NCBI GenBank assembly: GCA_014860445.1 | Contig: JACZJT010000053.1 | Coordinates: 1 to 49,052, forward strand | Origin: Burkholderiales bacterium | Lineage (GTDB): Bacteria; Pseudomonadota; Gammaproteobacteria; Burkholderiales; SG8-39 | Direction: 5' to 3' | Length of the DNA stretch: 49,052 nucleotides | Part shown: positions 1 to 7,150 of the stretch, in pieces | Numbering within the stretch: the first letter of the stretch is position 1 | Layout: every line of letters starts with the position of its first letter | Program-made: the position numbers and the translations under genes | The notes under the pieces: model-generated | What the model saw: only the letters and a program-made list of their open reading frames with translations | Databases searched by the model: none | Told to the model about the DNA's origin: nothing

Positions 1-1537
1 CCATGCGACCGCCGCCGAGTTTCATCATCAGCCACGGCGTCATCATGACGGCGACGAAGAACGAGAACAGCATCGCGGCCGAGGCGTTGGCCGGGATCGG
101 ACTCATATAGGGCCCCATCATGCCGGATACGAACAGCATCGGCAGCAGCGCCGCCACCACGGTCAGCGTGGCGACGATGGTGGGATTGCCGACCTCGGCG
201 ACAGCGTCGATCGCCGCCTGCGCGCGCGAGCGGCCGTCGTGCTTCGCCCAGTGCCGGGCGATATTCTCGATGACCACGATGGCGTCATCCACCAGAATGC
301 CGATGGAAAATATCAGCGCGAACAAGGACACGCGGTTGAGGGTGAAGCCCCAGGCCCATGAGGCAAACAGTGTCGCCGCGAGTGTCAGAATCACAGCGGC
401 GCCCACAATCACCGCCTCGCGGCGTCCCAGCGTCGCCCAGACGAGCACCACCACCGAGAGCGTCGCGAAAATCAGCTTCTGGATCAGTTTCACCGCCTTG
501 TCGTTGGCGGTCTGTCCGTAGTTCCGCGTGAGCGATACTTCCACGCCGTCCGGAATCACGCTGCCTTTGAGCTGCTCCACGCGCTTGATCAGGTGGGTAG
601 CCACATCCACCGCATTTTCACCAGGCTTCTTGGCAACCGCGATCGTCACCGCCGGAAATTCGCCGCGCGCCTTGCCCGCCCCGGCGACGCCATTGCCGTA
701 CCAGACATAGTGCGTCGGAAGTTCCGGGCCGTCGCGCACTTCGGCCACGTCTTCGAGATAGATCGGCCGTCCCTGAGCCGCGCCGACCAGCAAGCGTTTC
801 ACGTCCCCGGCGGAGTCGAGGAATTGTCCCGTCTCGACCAGGGTCTCCCGATTCCCGTCCACCAGGCTGCCCGATGGCATGGCCACGTTTGCGCCGATCA
901 GCGCCATGCGCACATCCTGCGGCGTGATCTGCCAGGCATGCAGGCGCTCCACGTCGAGGAGCACGCGCACGGCGCGCCGTGCGCCGCCGATTGTCACCAC
1001 GGTGCGTACACCGGGTACGCGTTGCAGTTCGATTTCGGCCGCGTGCGCGATCTGCTCCAGTTGGTAGGCGCCGCGCGCGGGATCCGCCGTCCAAAGCGTC
1101 AGACTGACGATGGGCACGTCGTCTATGCCCATGGGCTTGATAATGGGCTCGCCCACACCCAGCGAAGGCGCAGGCCAGTCCCGGTTCGAATTGATCGTGT
1201 CATACAGGCGCACCAGCGCCTGGGTGCGATCCTCGCCGACCTTGAACTGCACCGTGAGCACGGCCATGCCGGGTTTGGTCACCGAGTAGATGTGCTCGAT
1301 GCCGGTAATGCGCGACAGCACCTGTTCAGCGGGCGTGCTGACCAGCGATTCCACGTCCTTGGCCGACGCGCCGGGGAACGGGATCAGCACGTTCGCCATG
1401 GTGACGTTGATCTGCGGCTCTTCCTCGCGCGGCGTCACCAGTACCGCAAATATGCCGAGCAGCATCGCGATCAACGCGATCAGCGGCGTCATCTGCGAGC
1501 GCAGGAAAATCTGGCTGATGCGTCCTGAAATGCCCAT
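1..1537 (-). CDS. RND efflux permease, HAE-type, N-terminal part (truncated by window edge)
   Basis: This is the inner-membrane, proton-driven pump subunit of a resistance-nodulation-division efflux system. The open frame runs from an ATG at 1537 to the window edge without a stop, giving 512 codons, about half of the usual 1020-1050 residues. The first transmembrane helix follows a short cytoplasmic start (MGISGRISQIFLRSQMTPLI). The porter-domain signature of the family (FPGASAKDVESLVSTPAEQV) follows. A helix near residues 430-450 carries the acid pair GILVDDAIVVIEN used in proton relay, which resembles HAE (hydrophobe/amphiphile) pumps more than metal pumps. It lies 84 bases downstream of the periplasmic adaptor on the same strand, so the two are probably co-transcribed. 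The substrate cannot be read from sequence. Whether an outer-membrane factor follows lies outside the window. Confidence 0.93.
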   Translation of the reverse strand, partial: MGISGRISQIFLRSQMTPLIALIAMLLGIFAVLVTPREEEPQINVTMANVLIPFPGASAKDVESLVSTPAEQVLSRITGIEHIYSVTKPGMAVLTVQFKVGEDRTQALVRLYDTINSNRDWPAPSLGVGEPIIKPMGIDDVPIVSLTLWTADPARGAYQLEQIAHAAEIELQRVPGVRTVVTIGGARRAVRVLLDVERLHAWQITPQDVRMALIGANVAMPSGSLVDGNRETLVETGQFLDSAGDVKRLLVGAAQGRPIYLEDVAEVRDGPELPTHYVWYGNGVAGAGKARGEFPAVTIAVAKKPGENAVDVATHLIKRVEQLKGSVIPDGVEVSLTRNYGQTANDKAVKLIQKLIFATLSVVVLVWATLGRREAVIVGAAVILTLAATLFASWAWGFTLNRVSLFALIFSIGILVDDAIVVIENIARHWAKHDGRSRAQAAIDAVAEVGNPTIVATLTVVAALLPMLFVSGMMGPYMSPIPANASAAMLFSFFVAVMMTPWLMMKLGGGRM

Positions 1538-1621
1538 AGTGAGTCGGTGATCGCTTTTATGAAATGAGGGGCCGGGAATTGCCTGACGGAGGGTGATTCC
1601 CGCCCGTCGCGCCGGCCTTGC

Positions 1622-2683
1622 CTATTTGCCGCCGCGCTTCAGTGCCGCCAATGCCGCAACCGGGTCGAGTGCGACCTTGTCCCCCGGCGCAAGGCCTGCA
1701 AGCACTTCCACTTCGTCGCCGGCCGTTGCCTCACCCAGGCGCAACTGGCGGTAACGGATATCGCCGCTCGCCCCTACGACATAGGCGCCGGTCACTTCGC
1801 TGCGCTTTGCCACTGCTGCCGAGGGAATGAGCAGCTTCTTCATCCGGCCGACGGCAAAATAGGTGCGCGCAAACATGCCCGGATACAGGCCTTCTATGCC
1901 CGCCGGGAGGTCCAGCCTCACCTGCGTCGTGTGGGTCTGTGCGTCTGCCGCCGGAAGGATGGATACCTTAGACGCCTGCACGCTCTTGTTCAGCGCCGGG
2001 AAATCCACGCGCGCACTCGAAAGTTTGCGCACCATATCAAGTTCGCGCTGCGGCATGCTTGCGCTCACGCGCAGTTCGCCCGGATCGAATCCGGTCATCA
2101 AGGGCTTGCCGGGTACCGCCATCTCTCCGAGTTCGACCAGGCGCGCAGATACGACGCCGCTATAGGGCGCGACCACCGTGGCGTAGCTTCGGGTGGACGC
2201 TGCCTGGCCGCTGCCGGCCCGCGCCACTTCGAGTTGCGCCTTGGCCGCCTGATAATCTGCCTGTGCCTTGTCCATGGCGGCGGCGCTCATGAATTTCTGC
2301 TCCACCAGCCTTTGCGTGCGATCATGTTGCGCCTTGGCGTTGCGCAACATCGCTTCGGCCTGCGCAACCTGAGCCTGGCTTGCAGCGTAGGCCTGATTGA
2401 CTTCGGCGGGATCAATGCGCACGATCACCTGGCCTTTCTTGACCCGGTCGCCGACATCGAAATTCACCGCCACGACCCGCCCCGCTATCTGCGCGGCCAC
2501 GGTCGATTGCTTCACGGCCTCGACCACCCCTTCGGCCGCGTAGGTCTGATCGACCTCACGATACTGCACCGTGTAGGTGCGCAGCGCCTGCGCATCGCCT
2601 GCCGCCGCAACCGGCGTGAAAACACAGGCAAGCGCGACCCCCGCAAAGACGGTGCGCAATAAGGAAATGTCTCGATTCATCAT
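1622..2683 (-). CDS. RND periplasmic adaptor (membrane fusion protein)
   Basis: This 353-residue protein is the periplasmic adaptor that joins an RND permease to an outer-membrane channel. A Sec-type signal peptide occupies about residues 1-28, with no lipobox cysteine, so it is soluble or loosely attached. It has a lipoyl-like half (VVAAQIAGRVVAVNFDVGDRVKKGQ pattern, here near residues 40-65), a coiled-coil hairpin rich in Ala and Gln (about 75-140), the second lipoyl half, a beta-barrel (LYPGMFARTYF) and a membrane-proximal domain. Two adjacent ATG codons (2683 and 2680) could start it and neither has a strong Shine-Dalgarno. It precedes the RND permease on the same strand. The upstream gap holds two inverted repeats that could bind a regulator. 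Confidence 0.92.
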   Translation of the reverse strand: MMNRDISLLRTVFAGVALACVFTPVAAAGDAQALRTYTVQYREVDQTYAAEGVVEAVKQSTVAAQIAGRVVAVNFDVGDRVKKGQVIVRIDPAEVNQAYAASQAQVAQAEAMLRNAKAQHDRTQRLVEQKFMSAAAMDKAQADYQAAKAQLEVARAGSGQAASTRSYATVVAPYSGVVSARLVELGEMAVPGKPLMTGFDPGELRVSASMPQRELDMVRKLSSARVDFPALNKSVQASKVSILPAADAQTHTTQVRLDLPAGIEGLYPGMFARTYFAVGRMKKLLIPSAAVAKRSEVTGAYVVGASGDIRYRQLRLGEATAGDEVEVLAGLAPGDKVALDPVAALAALKRGGK

Positions 2684-2718
2684 GGGGTGGATTTTAACGG
2701 CCGGACTCCTTGAGGTAT

Positions 2719-2732
2719 GTGACCTAGGTTAC
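2719..2732. promoter_or_regulatory. Near-perfect palindrome upstream of the RND adaptor (candidate operator)
   Basis: GTGACCTAGGTTAC is a 14-base palindrome with one mismatched pair. It lies 36 bases upstream of the adaptor start on the minus strand, where repressors of efflux genes often bind. No regulator gene is adjacent, so its partner is unknown. The role is inferred from position and symmetry only. Confidence 0.35.
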
Positions 2733-2742
2733 CGAACCGTCC

Positions 2743-2763
2743 ACGGAAGTCCATGACTTCCGT
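2743..2763. terminator. Perfect 9-bp inverted repeat with 3-base loop
   Basis: The arms ACGGAAGTC and GACTTCCGT are separated by CAT. The repeat sits between the end of the cnoX-like gene and the RND adaptor gene, both on the minus strand. No T-run follows it, so it is either a U-tract-less terminator for the upstream gene or a second operator for the pump. The sequence alone cannot decide. Confidence 0.35.
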
Positions 2764-2802
2764 CAAACAATCACCCCGGCGCCCACTGCGCGATGCTTGC
2801 GG

Positions 2803-3657
2803 CTAATACAGGGCCCCCGCGAGCAATCTGCGATACTCGCTTACCAAATCGGGCTGATCTTCTGCGAGATTGAACACATCGACCATCAGCTTGCGCGCGC
2901 TGGTGCGCAATGCGCCGCGATCCTTGCGCACAACGTCCAGCAAGGCCGCCAGCGCCGGCTCAAAGCGTTTTTCGGTAACCAGGCGCTCGCCCAATGCGAG
3001 GCGCGAGGACAGATCGTCCGGATTGGCGGCAAGCTTCGCCTCCAACTCATCGATCTCCGGGAGCTGCTGGCTTTTTTTCCACAATGCGAGCACGGAATAG
3101 AGCCGGTCCGCCCGCTCGTCGCGTTCGCGCTCGGGTATCGGCGCGAACAGCTGATCGGCTTCCTCATGACTGTTCTTCGCCAGCAGCAACTCGACCAGGT
3201 CCAGGCGCAGCGCGTGATTGTCCGGCTCGAGTTCAAGCGCACTGCGCAGGTGACGCTCGGCCTCGTCGAAGTCGCCCTGAGTCACCAGCGTACGTGCCGT
3301 GCGCCGCAACTTCTCTCCCGGCGTCGGGATCAGCCGGTCGATGAAAGTGCGCACGCCGCTCTCCGGCAATGCCCCGGTAAATTCGTCCACGAGCTTGCCG
3401 TCGACGAAAGCCTTGACGTTGGGGATGCCGCGCACGCCGAAGCGCGCAGACAACTGCGGATGCTCGTCCGAATTGACCTTGGCCAGCTGAAACCGGCCCT
3501 CATATTCCACCGCCAGCTTCTCCAGGATGGGTTTAAGCACACGGCAGGGCGCGCACCAGGGTGCCCAGAAATCGACCAGCACCGGCACGTTCTTCGACGC
3601 TTCCAGCACGTCGTGTTCGAACATTTCCGTCCCGGTCTCAAACGAATGCGAGTTCAT
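2803..3657 (-). CDS. cnoX: Thioredoxin-TPR protein, CnoX/YbbN-like
   Basis: The protein has 284 residues from the ATG at 3657, which is preceded by a good AAGGAG; an in-frame start further upstream is less likely. The N-terminal thioredoxin fold (about 1-115) carries WAPWCAPC with both cysteines at 35 and 38. The remainder (about 120-280) is helical and TPR-like, rich in Leu, Ala and Arg. This is the architecture of CnoX, the chaperedoxin that protects GroEL/DnaK clients and forms mixed disulfides. In Escherichia coli CnoX the first active-site cysteine is lost, whereas this protein keeps CxxC and so may have real redox activity, as described for the Caulobacter protein. It is divergent from the phosphohydrolase gene across a 114-base control region. 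Confidence 0.9.
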   Translation of the reverse strand: MNSHSFETGTEMFEHDVLEASKNVPVLVDFWAPWCAPCRVLKPILEKLAVEYEGRFQLAKVNSDEHPQLSARFGVRGIPNVKAFVDGKLVDEFTGALPESGVRTFIDRLIPTPGEKLRRTARTLVTQGDFDEAERHLRSALELEPDNHALRLDLVELLLAKNSHEEADQLFAPIPERERDERADRLYSVLALWKKSQQLPEIDELEAKLAANPDDLSSRLALGERLVTEKRFEPALAALLDVVRKDRGALRTSARKLMVDVFNLAEDQPDLVSEYRRLLAGALY

Positions 3658-3701
3658 AGTGGCTCCTTCGGATATTTTCGGAATAGATGGGGCCGGAACA
3701 G

Positions 3702-3735
3702 CCAATATTCAAGCTTGTACCAATATGCAAGCTTG
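3702..3735. repeat. Tandem 16-base repeat in the divergent control region
   Basis: CCAATATTCAAGCTTG (3702-3717) and CCAATATGCAAGCTTG (3720-3735) differ at one base and have an 18-base period. Each ends in the palindrome CAAGCTTG. The pair lies between the cnoX-like gene and the phosphohydrolase gene and reaches the predicted -35 of the latter, so it looks like a paired regulator-binding site. Confidence 0.55.
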
Positions 3736-3762
3736 CTGGCCCTTACGCCGGCTTTCTTATAG
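3733..3762 (+). promoter_or_regulatory. Candidate promoter giving a leaderless or near-leaderless mRNA
   Basis: TTGCTG (3733-3738) and TTATAG (3757-3762) are 18 bases apart. Transcription would start about 3769, directly at the ATG at 3772, which has no Shine-Dalgarno in front of it. The -35 overlaps the second copy of the tandem repeat. Confidence 0.4.
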
Positions 3763-3771
3763 CATCCTTCC

Positions 3772-4944
3772 ATGCACCTTCCCGACTACCAAGGCGGCAG
3801 CATCGTCAATCTGATGCGCTCGATCGAGCGCGCGCTCGACGCGAGGCCGTGCGCAGCCGCTGCGGCGTATCCGGATCTCAATGCCCTGCCCGCACAGGCG
3901 CTGGCCGGCGCGCGCAATATCGTGCTGCTGATCATTGATGGGCTGGGCCATGACTACCTCACCAGCGCCGGCGCAGGCAGCGCGCTGCACAGCGGGCTTC
4001 GGGCACGCATCAGTTCGGTATTCCCTTCGACCACGGCCACCGCGATCAGCAGTTTTCTTACAGGCGTAGGCCCGCAGCAGCACGCGCTCACCGGCTGGCA
4101 TGCCTGGCTGCGAGAACTGGGCTGTCTTGCGGCGACGCTGCGCTTTCGCCCGCGCCACGGCGGCGAAGCGCTGTCCAAGGCCGGCATCGACCCGCGCAGC
4201 GTCTACACGAGCGAACCCATGTTCGAACGCCTCGCGGCCAAGAGCTATGTCGTGTCGCCTGCCAACATCATCGATTCCGATTACAACCTTGCGCATTGCG
4301 GGCTGGCGGAGCGCAGGCCCTACCAGGAATTGTCCGGCCTGCTTGCCAACGTGGCCGCCATTGTGCGCGGCGGCAGCGAACGCCAATTCATCCACGCCTA
4401 TACCTATGCCTTCGACGATACTGCGCATAGTTACGGAAGCGCAAGTCCGGAACTGCATGCCAAGTTCCGCGAAATCGATGCCGCCTATTCCCGGTTCCTG
4501 GCCGATATCGCCGGCAGCGACACACTGGTACTGACGGTCGCAGACCACGGCTTCATCGACTCGCCCGCCCCGGCGTGCATCGAACTCGAGGATCATCCGG
4601 AACTCGCGCAGATGCTGATGCTGCCGCTGTGCGGAGAGCGCCGCGCCGCCTATTGCTATGTCCAGCCCGGACAGGACGCGGCTTTCGAGCACTATGTGCA
4701 GACCCGTCTCGATCACTGCGCCGAACTCTATCGCAGCAGCGATCTGATCGCCCAGGGCTGGTTCGGACTGGGCCCGGCCAACCCGCGCCTGGCCGAGCGC
4801 GTCGGCCACTACACGCTGGTCATGAAAGACAATTTCACCATCAAGGACTGGATATTGGGGGAATCGCGCTATCTCACCAAAGGCGTGCATGGCGGCGTAA
4901 GCGCGGCGGAGATGCATGTCCCGCTGATTCTGGCCGAAGCCTGA
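3772..4944 (+). CDS. Alkaline-phosphatase-fold phosphodiesterase / nucleotide pyrophosphatase family protein
   Basis: This 390-residue protein belongs to the type I phosphodiesterase / nucleotide pyrophosphatase branch of the alkaline phosphatase superfamily. These enzymes hydrolyse phosphodiester or pyrophosphate bonds with two metal ions. Visible metal and nucleophile motifs are VLLIIDGLG (Asp56), the FPSTTAT stretch with the candidate nucleophile Thr at 87-88, the FDDTAHSYG segment (Asp and His near 215-219), VADHGF (Asp258, His259) and a C-terminal GVHGG. There is no signal peptide, so it is probably cytoplasmic. The ATG lacks a Shine-Dalgarno, and a promoter just upstream suggests leaderless translation. 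A membrane protein gene follows after 18 bases. The substrate cannot be assigned. Confidence 0.85.
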   Translation: MHLPDYQGGSIVNLMRSIERALDARPCAAAAAYPDLNALPAQALAGARNIVLLIIDGLGHDYLTSAGAGSALHSGLRARISSVFPSTTATAISSFLTGVGPQQHALTGWHAWLRELGCLAATLRFRPRHGGEALSKAGIDPRSVYTSEPMFERLAAKSYVVSPANIIDSDYNLAHCGLAERRPYQELSGLLANVAAIVRGGSERQFIHAYTYAFDDTAHSYGSASPELHAKFREIDAAYSRFLADIAGSDTLVLTVADHGFIDSPAPACIELEDHPELAQMLMLPLCGERRAAYCYVQPGQDAAFEHYVQTRLDHCAELYRSSDLIAQGWFGLGPANPRLAERVGHYTLVMKDNFTIKDWILGESRYLTKGVHGGVSAAEMHVPLILAEA

Positions 4945-4962
4945 CGAACCGCCTCTCCGACC

Positions 4963-5721
4963 GTGCTCGCGCTCAAGCTGTTTTTGGTTCCGGCGTTTCT
5001 CGCGCTGATCTCGCTCGCCGGGAGGCGCTGGGGACCGGAAGTTGCGGGTTGGCTGGCGGGCTTTCCGGTGCTGACCGGTCCGATCATGTTCTTGCTCGCT
5101 CTGGAAAGAGGCCCCGAATTCGCAGCGGCGGCGACCACTGTCTCTCTATCAGCCGTGCTCGGCATCGTTGTTTTCGTCGTCACCTACGCGCGCGTCTGCG
5201 CGCGTCATTCTCCCTGGATGTCGCTGCTCTCGGGCCTGGTGATCTGGTGCTGCGCGGCGCTGCTGCTGACCTGGTTGCCGCTGACTCCGGTGATTTCGCT
5301 GGCCATCGCCCTGCTCGCCCTCGCCGCCGCGCCGCGCTTGTTTCCGCGCGTGACCGACCCGGTCATATCCAGTGTCACCCTGCCGAAATGGGAACTGCCG
5401 CTGCGCATGCTCGCCGGCGCCGCATTGACGCTCGCCGTTACCGCGCTTGCCGCGGCAATCGGTCCGGCATGGAGCGGAATGTTCGCTGTGTTTCCCATAT
5501 TTGCCATCGTGCTGTCGGTGTTCTCCCAGCGTGCATCCGGTCCGGCATTCGTCACGACGCTGCTCAGGGCCATGATCTGGGGCCTGTACGCGTTCACCAG
5601 CTTTTGCATGACGCTGGCCCTGTTGTTGCCGCGGCAGGGCTTGGGGCTCTCCTTTGCGGGCGCAACGGCTGTCGCCGTCATCGTTCAGTGGGCACTGAAA
5701 TCGCGTCTGGGCCGGCGCTGA
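4963..5721 (+). CDS. Polytopic membrane protein of unknown function
   Basis: This 252-residue protein starts with GTG 18 bases after the phosphohydrolase stop, so the two are likely one operon. It is almost entirely hydrophobic, with about eight or nine predicted transmembrane helices. Polar residues sit in short loops (GRRWGPEVAGW near 21-31, a Pro-Arg pair near 125). The opening MLALKLFLVPAFLALISLAGRR, written here in pieces as MLALKLFLVP and AFLALISLAGRR, recalls uncharacterised GlpM-like inner-membrane proteins, but I would not assign a role. It ends 31 bases before the convergent outer-membrane factor gene. No Shine-Dalgarno is obvious, so translation may be coupled to the gene before it. 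Confidence 0.8.
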   Translation: MLALKLFLVPAFLALISLAGRRWGPEVAGWLAGFPVLTGPIMFLLALERGPEFAAAATTVSLSAVLGIVVFVVTYARVCARHSPWMSLLSGLVIWCCAALLLTWLPLTPVISLAIALLALAAAPRLFPRVTDPVISSVTLPKWELPLRMLAGAALTLAVTALAAAIGPAWSGMFAVFPIFAIVLSVFSQRASGPAFVTTLLRAMIWGLYAFTSFCMTLALLLPRQGLGLSFAGATAVAVIVQWALKSRLGRR

Positions 5722-5752
5722 ACTTGCAGGGCCGCGGACCGGGCGCAAAGGA

Positions 5753-7150
5753 TCAAGGGGCTTTCCAGCCCCCGCCCAGCACTTTGTACAAGCCGACCTG
5801 GTTCTGCGCCTGCTGTACCTGCACTTGCACCACCGCCTGCTGCGCGGAGAGCAAGGCACGTTGCGCGTCGAGCACATCGAGATAGCTGGCCACTCCATTG
5901 CGATAGCGCAGATCGGCGAGCCTGAAACGCCCGGCTTCGGCGTTCGCCTGCGCCTTCTGCGCACGCAGCTGTTCGCGCAGCGTGGCGCGGCCGGCAAGTG
6001 CATCGGCCACCTCGCGAAATGCGAGCTGAATCGCCTTTTCATACTGCGCGACTGCAATATCGCGGCCGATCTTCGCGTCATCCAGATTTGCTTGATTGCG
6101 CCCGGAGTCGAATATCGGCAACAATAGTTGCGGCATGAAAGTCCAGGCTGCAGAACCGCTCTTGAACAGTCCTGACAACTGGCTGCTGGCCGTGCCCGCA
6201 CTGCCGGTCAGGGTAATTCTCGGGAAAAACGCCGCGCGGGCCGCGCCGATATTGGCGTTGGCGGCGATCAGTTGCTGCTCGGCCTGGCGCACATCCGGGC
6301 GGCGCGCCAGCACCTCGGAAGGCACACCGGCCGGCAGTTCCTTGTTCAGTTCCTGACTGGCGAGGCCAGCGCCTTGCGGCAGATTGTCCGGAAGCGACTG
6401 GCCGAGCAGCAGGACCAGCGCATTTTCGTCGAGTGCGCGCTGGCGTTCCAGTTGCGCCAGATTGGCACGTGCGCCTTCCAGCAGCGATTCCGCCTGCCGG
6501 TAGTCGAGTTCGGACGTCGCGCCGACATCGAACTTGAGCCTGGTCAGTTTGAGCGACTCCCCGCGTGTCGCCAGCGCCTGCCGCGTCACCGCGAGCAGTT
6601 CGTCGTCGGCGAGCAGATTCAAATAAGCATTTGCCACTGCGGATATCAAGGCAATCTGCACATTCTTGCGCGCCTCTTCCGTTCCCAGATACTGCGCCAG
6701 CGCCGCCGCGCTCAGGCTGCGCACACGGCCGAAGAAATCAAGCTCGTAGGCGGTGACGCTCACGCCGGCGCTGTAGACGCTGGCAATGCCGCCGCTGCCG
6801 TTGGGCTGGCGCGAACCGGTGGCGCCGATGCCGACCGTGGGCAGTTCATCGGCGCGCCGCACCTGGTACTGCGCGCGCGCGCGCTGGATGTTGAGCACCG
6901 CTATGCGCAGATCCCGATTGTTCTCCAGCGCGGTTTCAATCAAACGCTTCAGGCGCTGGTCTCCAAACAATGCCTGCCACTCGATGTCGCTCGCCGCGCC
7001 GGCGGATTCCGTTGCCGCCGGCGCGCCCGGATAGTGCGCCGCGACCGGCGCGGCCGGACGCTCGTATTCTGGAATCATCGTCGCGCAGCCGCTCAGAAAG
7101 AGCGCCAACGCGATGCCGGTCGCAGTCGAGCGGAGGTCGGAGTGGTTCAT
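5753..7150 (-). CDS. Outer-membrane factor of RND pump (OprM/NodT family lipoprotein)
   Basis: This 465-residue TolC-like channel completes the tripartite pump encoded by this operon. The N-terminus is a lipoprotein signal with lipobox LFLSGC (Cys22) and the family motif YERP follows. Two long repeat halves rich in Ala, Arg and Leu form the periplasmic helical barrel, for example the ARRPDVRQAEQQL block near residue 285, which is the family hallmark. Its ATG overlaps the stop of the permease gene by 4 bases, so translation is coupled. The length is typical for the family (450-490). It could also serve the first RND system at 1-2683, for which no channel is visible in the window. Confidence 0.93.
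   Translation of the reverse strand: MNHSDLRSTATGIALALFLSGCATMIPEYERPAAPVAAHYPGAPAATESAGAASDIEWQALFGDQRLKRLIETALENNRDLRIAVLNIQRARAQYQVRRADELPTVGIGATGSRQPNGSGGIASVYSAGVSVTAYELDFFGRVRSLSAAALAQYLGTEEARKNVQIALISAVANAYLNLLADDELLAVTRQALATRGESLKLTRLKFDVGATSELDYRQAESLLEGARANLAQLERQRALDENALVLLLGQSLPDNLPQGAGLASQELNKELPAGVPSEVLARRPDVRQAEQQLIAANANIGAARAAFFPRITLTGSAGTASSQLSGLFKSGSAAWTFMPQLLLPIFDSGRNQANLDDAKIGRDIAVAQYEKAIQLAFREVADALAGRATLREQLRAQKAQANAEAGRFRLADLRYRNGVASYLDVLDAQRALLSAQQAVVQVQVQQAQNQVGLYKVLGGGWKAP

Noticed and set aside
593-1528. Plus-strand 311-codon frame antisense to the RND permease
   Set aside because: The His/Arg-rich product is typical of the complement of a GC-rich gene; the minus frame carries clear RND motifs.
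3757-4917. Minus-strand 386-codon frame antisense to the phosphohydrolase
   Set aside because: Long only because of high GC; the plus frame has the metal-binding motifs of its family.
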